Assembly (NCBI GenBank): GCA_029555925.1
Contig: JAKPQU010000504.1
Coordinates: 1-24,725, forward strand
Direction of reading: 5' to 3'
Length of the DNA: 24,725 nucleotides
DNA from: Bacillota bacterium
GTDB taxonomy: Bacteria; Eremiobacterota; SpSt-956; JAKJGF01
Shown here: positions 15,147 through 22,633 of the stretch, piece by piece
Layout: the number at the start of each line of letters is the position of its first letter
Position numbering within the stretch: the stretch's first letter is position 1
Translations under genes and position numbers: made by a program
The notes under the pieces: model-generated
The model's database searches: none
The model's input: only the letters and a program-made list of their open reading frames with translations
Told to the model about the DNA's origin: nothing

Positions 15147-15207
15147 TGAAGAGTGAGGTGTTAAGAGTCAAGAGTATAAATCCTTCACCCTTCACCCTTC
15201 ACCCTGC
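15145..15207 (+). repeat. Heptamer array of nine units spanning the gap to the amidohydrolase
   Basis: In one uninterrupted register: agtgaag, agtgagg, tgttaag, agtcaag, agtataa, atccttc, acccttc, acccttc, accctgc. The first half carries GTGA-type units on the plus strand and the second half on the minus strand, so the halves can pair. The first unit contains the last two bases of the preceding stop codon. The last unit ends 3 bases before the next ATG. Confidence 0.9.
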
Positions 15208-15210
15208 ATT

Positions 15211-16743
15211 ATGAAAGGTTTATTGCTTTATAACGGAAAAATTTATAGTGACGGCAGGTTTTTTTCTGCTCTCTATTGTATGAATGAACACATAATATCG
15301 GCAGGAGAACTGGAAGAAATTGCTTTTCTCGTTAAAGAGGAAGATATAAAGATAGATCTCAAGGGAAAGACTGTTCTTCCTGGATTTACAGACTGTCATA
15401 CTCATTTTACCGAATATGCCATTAATAAATACAATAAATGTAGAATAGAAATAGATGATAATAACAGTTTTCATGAAGTACTGGAAAGAGTGAGAAAAAA
15501 ATCTTCAGAAATTCCTTCAGGAGAATGGATCACCGGGTGGGGATGGGATAAAAATAAATGGTCGTCACAGGAAATTCCTCATAAAGATTATCTTGATAAA
15601 TGCACTGAATCTCATCCTGTAGCTCTTGACAGTAAAGACGGACACAGTCTCTGGTGTAATACGCTGGCTTTAAAGATTGCAGGTATAGAACACATTACAG
15701 GGATTTTGTATGAAAATGAAATAAGTCCTGTAAAAAAAGCCATAAAGAAACCTTCCGAAGAACAGTACAGAGAAAGTGTAAAAGAAGCCATTGGAGAAGC
15801 CCACAGAGCAGGTCTTACCGGTATCCATATCTGTGAAGGAGCTTTTGAATTCAATGTTTATCAGGAATTATACAGAAGGTCTCAACTGCCTTTCAGGGTT
15901 ACATGGCATTTTCCTTTGGATTTACTTGACAACATGATAGATATCGGGATTTCTTCCGGATTTGGAAGTGATTATTTAAAGATTGGCTGTGTAAAGATTT
16001 TTACCGATGGTTCACTGGGATCTCAGACAGCTTCTATGTTTGAACCTTATGAAGGTATGTCTCATTGCGGTATGCAGATTATGACAGAGAAAGACCTTGT
16101 ACCTGTTATATATAAAGCAAATAAAAACGGAATAAGCTGTGCAATACACGCCATAGGTGACAGAGCCAATCATATTGTTTTGAATGCTTTTGAACATTCG
16201 GGAAAACTGATGGGCGTCAGCAGACAAAATATAAGAAACAGGATTGAACATGCCCAGATATTAAGGCCGGAAGATATACCCAGATTTGCAGCGAATAATA
16301 TTATTGCATCAGTTCAACCGGTTCATATAATAAACGATATCCCGCTGGCTGAAAAGTACTGGGGGGGGAGGAGCAGATATGCCTATCCTTTCTCTTCATT
16401 ACTGAAGAATAACTGTCATTTAATATTCGGCTCAGATGTACCTGTAGAGAAATTCAATCCTTTCAGTAATATTTATGCTGCTACTGACAGGAAATATCTC
16501 AATAGAGTTGAAGCAAAATCCTGGTACAGAGAAGAGTGTATACATATTAAAGAGGCAATTGAAGCCTATACGTCAGAACCTGCACTGGCTTCAGGCGATG
16601 AAAAAAAAGGTTCCATTTCACCGGGTAAACTGGCAGATTTGATAGTAATTGACAGAGATATTTTCACATGTGAAGACATCTTAAATACGTCGGTACATAT
16701 GACAGTAGTGGCAGGAAATATTGTCTATAATCGTGACGCGTAA
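15211..16743 (+). CDS. YtcJ-like metal-dependent amidohydrolase (amidohydrolase 3 family)
   Basis: The 510-residue protein matches the YtcJ/ExoA3-type amidohydrolases, which hydrolyse C-N bonds in substrates that usually cannot be predicted. Visible metal or active-site positions: His63 and His65 (DCHTHF), Lys262 in VKIFTDGSLGS, His313 (AIHAIGD), His347 (RIEHAQ) and Asp409 (FGSDVPVE). The N-terminal and C-terminal beta segments (LLYNGKIY; GKLADLIVIDRD...VVAGNIVY) form the usual small domain. The chain normally ends near VVY. Here three extra residues, RDA, and the TAA come from heptamer DNA. There is a G8 run at 16361-16368 within the conserved WGGR. No Shine-Dalgarno site is visible, because repeat DNA extends to 3 bases before the ATG. 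The gene is 64 nt after the glycosylase and possibly cotranscribed. Confidence 0.88.
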   Translation: MKGLLLYNGKIYSDGRFFSALYCMNEHIISAGELEEIAFLVKEEDIKIDLKGKTVLPGFTDCHTHFTEYAINKYNKCRIEIDDNNSFHEVLERVRKKSSEIPSGEWITGWGWDKNKWSSQEIPHKDYLDKCTESHPVALDSKDGHSLWCNTLALKIAGIEHITGILYENEISPVKKAIKKPSEEQYRESVKEAIGEAHRAGLTGIHICEGAFEFNVYQELYRRSQLPFRVTWHFPLDLLDNMIDIGISSGFGSDYLKIGCVKIFTDGSLGSQTASMFEPYEGMSHCGMQIMTEKDLVPVIYKANKNGISCAIHAIGDRANHIVLNAFEHSGKLMGVSRQNIRNRIEHAQILRPEDIPRFAANNIIASVQPVHIINDIPLAEKYWGGRSRYAYPFSSLLKNNCHLIFGSDVPVEKFNPFSNIYAATDRKYLNRVEAKSWYREECIHIKEAIEAYTSEPALASGDEKKGSISPGKLADLIVIDRDIFTCEDILNTSVHMTVVAGNIVYNRDA

Positions 16744-16759
16744 TGCGTAATACGTGATG
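16732..16759 (+). repeat. GC-rich heptamer array supplying the amidohydrolase stop codon
   Basis: Four units, cgtgacg, cgtaatg, cgtaata, cgtgatg. The last codons CGT GAC GCG and the TAA of the preceding gene are read from the first two units. Confidence 0.9.
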
Positions 16760-16764
16760 CATAT

Positions 16765-16799
16765 GTTCACACCGGTACCGTGCGAACACAGTGGTTCGC
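16765..16799. repeat. Pair of overlapping inverted repeats in the convergent gap
   Basis: GCGAAC (16782-16787) and GTTCGC (16794-16799) form a 6-bp stem with a 6-nt loop, followed by CCCTAC. An overlapping imperfect palindrome, gttcacaccggtaccgtgcgaac, ends at 16787. Read on the minus strand (GTAGGGGCGAACC...) it resembles a hairpin repeat seen between genes in many bacterial genomes, as I recall it. There is no T-tract. Confidence 0.55.
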
Positions 16800-16805
16800 C
16801 CCTAC

Positions 16806-16833
16806 TACTTACTTTTCACTCTTCACGACTCAC
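16806..16833 (-). repeat. Heptamer array supplying the stop codon of the coiled-coil receiver gene
   Basis: Four units on the plus strand: tacttac, ttttcac, tcttcac, gactcac. On the minus strand this begins GTGAGTC, and its TGA (complement of 16830-16832) is the stop codon of the gene at 16830-18683. Confidence 0.85.
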
Positions 16834-18683
16834 TGAATCTGTTGAAGCTGTTTGATACTTTCAAGTTTTTCTGCCGATATAAATTTAAATATTTTCTGGA
16901 GAAATTCTTGAATTTTAAATGGTTTCACCAGATAGTCACAGCAGCCGGATTTCATTGCTTTCATTATAGAGTCTGTTTCATTCAGAGCTGAAAAAGCAAT
17001 TACCGGTATATGAGCAGTTTGTTCTGACTTTTTAAGCTTTTCCGTAACTTCATAGCCACTGATATCGGGTAACATAAGATCCATAAGAATAAGGTCAGGC
17101 TGTCTCTCCTGTGCAAGATTAAGCCCGGAAATTCCGTTTTCTGCTTCTATAATATCAAAATTATGTTTTATTAAAATACTTGACGTTACTTTTCTTGTTA
17201 ATTTATTATCTTCCACTATCAGTATTTTTATATTATCCCCTTTTATGTTTTCTTCTTTAATAGAGAGTTCTTTTAGTTTTCCCTGAATCTGTTCCATTTT
17301 CCATCTTTTTTCACTTAATTCTTTACTCAGGGGCTCAAGCTCTTTTCTGGTAGCTTCCAGTTCAGTTGTTAATACCTCTTTATTTTCTTTTAAACTTTTT
17401 ACTTCCTGTTCCAGTATTGTTTTTTCTTTGGTAATTTGTTCTAATTTTACCATTTCATTCTTAATTACGTTCTCTTTTATCTTTAATATTTTATTATTAC
17501 TTTCGAGTATTTTGCTATCTTCTAGTATTTTTGCTTCTTTTTCCTTGAGTTCTTCTTCAAGTCTCAATAATTTTTCTTTATTTTTTTGCATTTCATTTAA
17601 TTCGAGTTTTGTCTGAGTTTTTATCTTTTCCAGTTCTTCAATATACTCTCTGGTTTCAATGCTATTATTTTCCAGGAAAGTAATTTCTCTGAATATTTCT
17701 TCTTTTTTCTCCATGTTTTTATTTAACATTTCTTGTATTTCCATACTGATATGATGTGTTTTTTCTGCAACCTTAACTTCCATGTCTTCCAGCTGTTTTT
17801 TCAATTCTTCTTTTTTTTCTTCGTAATTCTTTAATTCTTTCTCGTATAATTGGTGCAGTTTTATTTTTTCTTCCTGCAGTTTTTCTATTTCTCCCGAGAT
17901 TTTTTCTCTGACTATAGAAGCTGCTCTTACTTTTTCATCCATTCCCAGTTTTTCTTTTTCTAATTCGTTTAATTCCTTATGGATTTTTCTTTCTGCCATC
18001 TGCATTTTATACATATTAATAATGAGTCCCAATCCACTTTTATTTTCAAGGCTGAAACTTTCAAGAATTTGATGTTTCTCGACTATTTCTCTGGGATCGT
18101 ACATATAGACAAGGTCGCCTTTTTCTTTCAGCAATATATCCAGCTTATTCAGATCTTCTTTTAATATTAAGCAGGGAGGCACTCCTTTTATATCAGGAAA
18201 AGTAAAAAACGTAACTTCTTTACCAGTGTCATATAATCTCAGTTTGAACACATGATGGGAACAACTTTCAAATTTTATAATCTTTGTGTATTCCGAGGTT
18301 ATTCTGAAGGAAGAATATATGCTATCACTGTCTTTTAATAAAAAATCTTCTTTAATATTAAATTCAATATTTTCGAGTTTTTTTACAGAACGAATAAAAT
18401 GCAGGGGAGGGTAATTTACCGGTATGTCAAATACATATTTAAATTTTTTCGAATCCATTATTTCAATAGAGGCACGATCTATTTCCAGGAGATTATCATA
18501 AAAAGAGAATCTTATAATTTCATTTTTTCTGCTTACATTTGTATACTGGTCGAGGGTTAAGCTTATATGTTTTTGTTCACTGCATTTTTTCCATGGCAGA
18601 TTAGAATCCTTTACGTAAACAGGTAAAACAACAGCTTTCCCGGTGTTTTTATCAATATCTGTTACGATACCTAAATATAACAT
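16830..18683 (-). CDS. Long coiled-coil protein with C-terminal receiver domain
   Basis: I start this protein at ATG 18683 (617 residues), because AGGG followed by TGATT gives a proper 5-base spacing. The GTG at 18689 would overlap that site. Residues 1-200 form an unassigned, beta-rich N-terminal domain (MLYLGIVTDIDKNTGKAVVL onward). Residues about 228-480 are a very long Glu/Lys-rich coiled coil. The receiver (485-605) has KILIVEDN with the acidic pocket, phospho-acceptor Asp535 (LILMDLMLP), the FSAL Ser and Lys587 (LVKPF). Order N-domain, coiled coil, receiver is unusual, since receivers normally lead. The protein could be a scaffold whose assembly is controlled by phosphorylation; that is inference. 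It is divergent from the kinase at 19109. A family B repeat starts within about 6 bases upstream of its start codon. Confidence 0.85.
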   Translation of the reverse strand: MLYLGIVTDIDKNTGKAVVLPVYVKDSNLPWKKCSEQKHISLTLDQYTNVSRKNEIIRFSFYDNLLEIDRASIEIMDSKKFKYVFDIPVNYPPLHFIRSVKKLENIEFNIKEDFLLKDSDSIYSSFRITSEYTKIIKFESCSHHVFKLRLYDTGKEVTFFTFPDIKGVPPCLILKEDLNKLDILLKEKGDLVYMYDPREIVEKHQILESFSLENKSGLGLIINMYKMQMAERKIHKELNELEKEKLGMDEKVRAASIVREKISGEIEKLQEEKIKLHQLYEKELKNYEEKKEELKKQLEDMEVKVAEKTHHISMEIQEMLNKNMEKKEEIFREITFLENNSIETREYIEELEKIKTQTKLELNEMQKNKEKLLRLEEELKEKEAKILEDSKILESNNKILKIKENVIKNEMVKLEQITKEKTILEQEVKSLKENKEVLTTELEATRKELEPLSKELSEKRWKMEQIQGKLKELSIKEENIKGDNIKILIVEDNKLTRKVTSSILIKHNFDIIEAENGISGLNLAQERQPDLILMDLMLPDISGYEVTEKLKKSEQTAHIPVIAFSALNETDSIMKAMKSGCCDYLVKPFKIQEFLQKIFKFISAEKLESIKQLQQIQ

Positions 18684-18689
18684 AATCAC

Positions 18690-18797
18690 CCTGCATAAAA
18701 ATATAAGTAAGGTATTTATATGAGAATGATGAAGTTTGCCACTTCACTGGATGATGATTCTCATTTCTGCTTATGACCGTTCCGGTCATGTCTGCCA
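18690..18797 (+). repeat. Dispersed ~110 bp structured element (family B), copy 1
   Basis: It aligns with 24432-24545 from cctgca through ggtcatgtctg. It can fold into an outer stem atgagaat (18720-18727) with attctcat (18757-18764), an inner stem gaagt (18731-18735) with acttc (18741-18745), and a second hairpin atgaccg (18773-18779) with cggtcat (18783-18789) and a 3-nt loop. The strand given is the reading used for comparison; transcription is unknown. Confidence 0.8.
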
Positions 18798-18842
18798 GCT
18801 AAAGATTATGCTATCAGTAAAGATTATAAATATCATAACAAG

Positions 18843-18874
18843 GTGATCTTAAAAAAAATATTTTTTAAGATCAC
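18843..18874. terminator. Perfect 14-bp AT-rich hairpin, possible bidirectional terminator
   Basis: GTGATCTT followed by six A pairs with six T followed by AAGATCAC, around a 4-base AATA loop. The stem ends in T-rich sequence on either strand. It lies between two genes that start away from it, so it terminates neither. It would block a transcript running out of the family B repeat or entering from outside. Confidence 0.45.
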
Positions 18875-18988
18875 TTTCGTAGAAACTGGCCGATGACCGT
18901 TAATACATGAACGCTTACAATAATACCATAGTTGCAACTTTTTGGCAAGAAAAGGAAAACTATATAATTTTTTAAATCTAAAGGAATA

Positions 18989-18997
18989 TGGTATAAT
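18989..18997 (+). promoter_or_regulatory. Extended -10 promoter of the kinase-truB-ribF operon
   Basis: TGGTATAAT is a complete extended -10 element. No good -35 is seen 16-18 bp upstream, where the sequence is a T-run. The predicted leader is about 105 nt. Confidence 0.55.
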
Positions 18998-19108
18998 ATA
19001 TATAGTTAATTTTATAAGTCTCATAACAATACATAATGATATTGAAGATGGTGAAGGGTTATTGGGAAGTAGCATAAATCTTACAAAATTATTTTGTCGG
19101 GAGTTTTT

Positions 19109-20635
19109 ATGAGAAATAATGATGAAAAAGTAATTCTTCCGAATAATTTTATTTTAAGAGATAGATTTAAAATAATTCGTCATATTGGTGGCAGAGAAAT
19201 AAATAATCTCTATATGACGAAAGATCTCATTAAAAAGAATTACTGGGTAGTAAAAGAACTTATAAATACATTTATTTCTTCCGAAGAAAGACAGGAAGCG
19301 ATAAAGCAATTTGAGTTTGAGGCAAAGTTATTAATGGAACTGGACCATCCTGAATTACCTAAACTGGAAGATTATTTTGAACAGGATGGCAAGCATTATC
19401 TTGTAATGGAATATATAGAAGGAGACGGGCTTGAAACAATAATTGAAGAAACTCCGGGGTTCCTGGATGAAATTCAGGTAATTGACTGGGGGAGAAAATT
19501 ATGTAATGTTCTATCTTATCTTCATTCTCAGAAGCCAAACCCGATAATTTTTCGGGATCTGTCCCCGGAAAACGTTATGCTCACAGATAATGACGAAATT
19601 AAATTGATAGATTTCGGCATATCTAAAATATTTGATCCTCAGACAAAAACTATAGCAATAGCGAAAAATATAAATCCTCATTTTTCTCCTCTCGAACAGT
19701 ACAGTACAAGATTGACTGATACAAGAAGTGATATTTATTCACTCGGTGCTACACTCTATTATGCCATAACTAAAACCTTACCTATGGATGCTATTGATCG
19801 GTCTATAGGTAAACTTCCTCTCAAACCACCAAAACATTTTAATAAGAATATATCAGATGAGTTGAATAATATAATTATTAAAGCCATGAGTTTAAACAAA
19901 GAAGAGAGATATCAGAGTGTAGAAGACATGAAGAGAGAATTTGACAGTATTTATAAAAAATTAAAGCCCCATGAAACCGGATATGAAACCAATGTTTTAG
20001 AATCTTCTAACACTGGAGAAATAAAAAAGGAAATTAAATCTCATAAATCTGTAAATTCTTCAAATCATATAAAATTTTTATCACCGAAAGTTTATCTGTT
20101 ACCTGTATTAGTATTAGTTATATTATTTATATTTATTTTTCTTAATAGCCATAATAAAGATTATGTTTTTATCTGTAATTTTGATAATAATGGCGATGCA
20201 TCGAAACTTGTCTTTCTTCTTAGATCAAAAGGGTATGACGGGAAAATCTCATACAATGAAAATCCTCGCATAATTCTGGAAGAAGGTTTTAGAATTGTCA
20301 GTACCATCGAGAATGGTAAATCTCCGGGAGAACTCAACCGGCTTTCGACATGTCTTAAAAAAAAGGGAGTACCGTTTCTTATTTATAATTTAAAAAATGA
20401 AGGTACTATATTAGTAATCTCAGAGAATTTTAAAAATAAAAAAGCAGCTGAAGGGAAACTTAAAAAACTGGATATAAAGGGGCTTAAGGTGGAAACATGC
20501 GGATTTTTTATTGGTAATAAACCTGTTTATTCTGTAACAATACCTATAAAAAACCAGGGAGAGCGCAATAATATACTTGATTTTTTGCGTTCAAAAGGAT
20601 ATAATCCCGAAAAAGGATATTATAATACAGAATAA
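19109..20635 (+). CDS. Atypical membrane Ser/Thr kinase (possible pseudokinase) with extracytoplasmic domain
   Basis: Starting at ATG 19109, which has GGGAG five bases upstream (preferred to TTG 19094), the protein has 508 residues. The kinase-like domain spans about 20-285. It keeps the ATP-site Lys49 (VVKEL), Arg149-Asp150, Asn155 and DFG (168-170). Two features are broken: the glycine loop reads HIGGREINNLY, without the normal GxGxxG pattern, and the catalytic loop is FRDLSPEN, with Ser152 (codon TCC) replacing the conserved Lys. The activation segment lacks the usual GT before SPLEQ. One membrane segment lies at about 328-345. The ~160-residue C-terminal part has alternating strands and helices, ending with IPIKNQGERNNILDFLRSKG, and may be SPOR-like; this is weak. 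The linker carries YETNVLE (292-298). The stop overlaps the truB start (TAATG). Confidence 0.87.
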   Translation: MRNNDEKVILPNNFILRDRFKIIRHIGGREINNLYMTKDLIKKNYWVVKELINTFISSEERQEAIKQFEFEAKLLMELDHPELPKLEDYFEQDGKHYLVMEYIEGDGLETIIEETPGFLDEIQVIDWGRKLCNVLSYLHSQKPNPIIFRDLSPENVMLTDNDEIKLIDFGISKIFDPQTKTIAIAKNINPHFSPLEQYSTRLTDTRSDIYSLGATLYYAITKTLPMDAIDRSIGKLPLKPPKHFNKNISDELNNIIIKAMSLNKEERYQSVEDMKREFDSIYKKLKPHETGYETNVLESSNTGEIKKEIKSHKSVNSSNHIKFLSPKVYLLPVLVLVILFIFIFLNSHNKDYVFICNFDNNGDASKLVFLLRSKGYDGKISYNENPRIILEEGFRIVSTIENGKSPGELNRLSTCLKKKGVPFLIYNLKNEGTILVISENFKNKKAAEGKLKKLDIKGLKVETCGFFIGNKPVYSVTIPIKNQGERNNILDFLRSKGYNPEKGYYNTE

Positions 20636-21543
20636 TGATTGAAGGAATTATTAATTGTTTTAAACAGGATGGTATAACCTCTTTTGGAGTTGTTAATTAC
20701 CTTAAGAAACATCTCCATGTAAAGAAAGCAGGACATAGCGGCACCCTTGATCCTATGGCTCAGGGAGTATTGCCTGTTTTTATAGGCAGGGCTACCAGAT
20801 TAATTGAGTATCAACAGGATCTACCTAAAATATACATGGCAGAAATGGTTTTAGGAGAAAAAACTGATACTCAGGACAGGACAGGAACGGTTCTGGAGAA
20901 AAAGGAAACAGGTACAATAAAAAAAGAAGAAATTCTTTCCCTCTTTGAAAAATTTACCGGGCCTATTGAACAGATACCTCCTATGTATTCTGCAGTTAAA
21001 TATCATGGAAAAAAACTTTATGAGCTTGCAAGAAAAGGCATGGAAATTGACAGACAGCCAAGGAAGGTATCTATATATAGAATTACTCTTCTTGAGCCTT
21101 ATTGTGATACTGTTCCTTTTGTGTCTTTTGAAGTGGAATGTTCATCAGGCACCTACATAAGGACTCTATGTGACGATATGGGATATGTTCTTGGATGCGG
21201 GGCATGTCTGAACTCGCTCGTAAGGATTTCTACCGGCTCTTTTCATATAGCTTCTTCCTATAAACTTGACGAAATAGAAGAATATTACCGGAGAGGACAT
21301 ATAGATGAAATACTCCTTCCTTTTGATTATTCTGTAAAACATCTGCCTTCTGTTACGGTATTACCCGATTTTGAAACAGATCTTTTAAACGGAAAACGTC
21401 TTAATTTAAGCCAGATTGAAGGACATGACTTATTGCCTTCACAGAAGATCTGTATATATAATCGTGATAAATTACTTCTGGCTATTTCAGAGCTTCAGGA
21501 AGATATGTCCCTGAAACCGTTAAAGGTTTTTAACAGATTATGA
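20635..21543 (+). CDS. truB: tRNA pseudouridine(55) synthase
   Basis: This 302-residue enzyme makes pseudouridine-55 in the T-loop of tRNAs. The catalytic Asp39 lies in the signature GHSGTLDPMAQGVLPV. Further family motifs are KIYMAEMVLGEKTDTQDRTG, QIPPMYSAVKYHGKKLYELAR and SSGTYIRTLCDDMG. The last ~80 residues form the family's C-terminal region. The ATG shares one base with the stop codon of the kinase gene upstream, and the TGA overlaps the ribF start by 4 bases (ATGA), so all three genes should be translationally coupled. In many bacteria truB is followed by ribF but preceded by rbfA or infB; a kinase in that place is unusual. Confidence 0.97.
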   Translation: MIEGIINCFKQDGITSFGVVNYLKKHLHVKKAGHSGTLDPMAQGVLPVFIGRATRLIEYQQDLPKIYMAEMVLGEKTDTQDRTGTVLEKKETGTIKKEEILSLFEKFTGPIEQIPPMYSAVKYHGKKLYELARKGMEIDRQPRKVSIYRITLLEPYCDTVPFVSFEVECSSGTYIRTLCDDMGYVLGCGACLNSLVRISTGSFHIASSYKLDEIEEYYRRGHIDEILLPFDYSVKHLPSVTVLPDFETDLLNGKRLNLSQIEGHDLLPSQKICIYNRDKLLLAISELQEDMSLKPLKVFNRL

Positions 21544-22460
21544 AAATACTTGAAACAATTGAAAAATCATTGAATCCCTCTATTATTACAGTAGGTGTCT
21601 TTGACGGAGTGCACAGGGGACATCAGGAAATATTCAGGAAATTGATAGAAGAAGGTAATAAGAAAGGTTACGAAAAGATTGTTTTTACCTTTAAAAATCA
21701 CCCTCTTAATATTATAGATTCTGCTTTACCACCGCCTCTCTTAACGACTTTTGAAGAAAAGCTTGAAATTATAAGGTCTTTTTCTGTAGATACCATGATT
21801 GCTATAGAATTTGACAGACACTTCGCCGATTTGAATGCAGAGGATTTTATAAGATCCATATTGTTGGAAACATTAAATATGAAAGAATTAATACTGGGGT
21901 ATGATGCTACATTCGGAAGAAATAAGACCGGCACAGTGGAACATATTATGGAATATGGCAAATTAATGAATTTTTCAGTCCATGTATTGGAACCGGCTTA
22001 TTCAGACGGGGAAATAATAAAAAGTTCACTCATAAGGTATTATTTACTGAAAGGAGATGTCAAAAAAGTAGCCACTCTGACAGGGAGATTTTATCGTCTG
22101 ACCGGCAGGGTTGTCAGGGGAGAAGGTATAGGACATAAATATGGTTTCCCTACTACCAATCTGGAGATTTCTTCTGAAAAATTATTACCCTTAAAAGGCG
22201 TTTATGCGGCAAGGGTATATTATTCCGGACAGGTTTTATCGGGAATAATTAATATAGGGAATAAACCTACTTTTGGTGTTCATGACATCTCTATTGAAGT
22301 ATTTATATTAAATTTTAGCTCCGATTTATACGGAGCGTATCTTACCGTTGAACTTCTGGATTTTATAAGAGAAGAAAGAAAATTTTATGACCGGGAAGAA
22401 CTTTATTCACAGGTCAGAGAAGATATAAAAAAAGCCGAAATAATCTTTTCTCTTTGTTGA
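21540..22460 (+). CDS. ribF: Bifunctional riboflavin kinase / FAD synthetase
   Basis: The 306-residue protein has the two-domain layout of RibF. The N-terminal FMN adenylyltransferase domain has GVFDGVHRGHQ (19-29) and LGYDATFGRNKTG. The C-terminal riboflavin kinase domain (from about 180) has GRVVRGEGIGHKYGFPTTNL, GVYAARVYYSG, INIGNKPTFG and a late ELLDFIREERKF. It makes FMN and then FAD from riboflavin in the cytoplasm. Its ATG overlaps the truB stop codon, so it is the last gene of the operon. No terminator is obvious in the 100 bases that follow. Confidence 0.97.
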   Translation: MKILETIEKSLNPSIITVGVFDGVHRGHQEIFRKLIEEGNKKGYEKIVFTFKNHPLNIIDSALPPPLLTTFEEKLEIIRSFSVDTMIAIEFDRHFADLNAEDFIRSILLETLNMKELILGYDATFGRNKTGTVEHIMEYGKLMNFSVHVLEPAYSDGEIIKSSLIRYYLLKGDVKKVATLTGRFYRLTGRVVRGEGIGHKYGFPTTNLEISSEKLLPLKGVYAARVYYSGQVLSGIINIGNKPTFGVHDISIEVFILNFSSDLYGAYLTVELLDFIREERKFYDREELYSQVREDIKKAEIIFSLC

Positions 22461-22633
22461 AATTCCTTATAAGTAAAAAATTAAACCTTATATGCAGGGA
22501 AAGTCATGAAATAATAGAATAAATAAGTAAGATATATTATCAGGAATTACATTAACAGTTTCCTGCCCCGCGTCACGCATTACGCGTCACGCGACACGAT
22601 AATAAGTTTCCTGTGAAGGAGGAACGTTTTTTA
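22461..22633. other. Gap between ribF and the histidine kinase: heptamer array with direct-repeat borders
   Basis: The first ~95 bases are AT-rich with no clear signal. A heptamer array follows (22569-22603), bordered by two copies of AGTTTCCTG (22557-22565 and 22605-22613). A strong AAGGAGG (22616-22622) precedes the next start. I see no convincing promoter. Confidence 0.6.
22569..22603 (-). repeat. GC-rich heptamer array upstream of the receiver-histidine kinase
   Basis: Five units on the plus strand: cgcgtca, cgcatta, cgcgtca, cgcgaca, cgataat, the complement of the GTRACGC type. The 9-bp direct repeat AGTTTCCTG on both sides looks like a target-site duplication, although a heptamer array is not a known transposon. 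Confidence 0.85.

Larger units (their letters stand above)
18684..19108. other. Divergent intergenic region, about 425 bp
   Basis: The region holds a family B repeat (18690-18797), two direct copies of taaagattat (18800-18809 and 18818-18827), a strong AT-rich hairpin (18843-18874) and an extended -10 promoter (18989-18997) for the plus-strand kinase. No coding frame or heptamer array is present. Confidence 0.6.

Noticed and set aside
16361..16368. G8 tract as a phase-variation switch in the amidohydrolase
   Set aside because: The tract encodes the conserved WGGR segment of the family in the correct frame. Eight G are modest, and nothing else suggests contingency control.
19094..19108. TTG 19094 as start of the atypical kinase
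   Set aside because: GGGAG at 19099-19103 lies inside that reading and serves ATG 19109 instead.
127..22603. Short repeats as CRISPR arrays
   Set aside because: Units are 7 bp, directly adjacent and without unique spacers, and no cas gene is present.
22613..22633. GTG 22613 as start of the receiver-histidine kinase
   Set aside because: The strong AAGGAGG lies after it, and GTG 22634 is placed correctly relative to that site.
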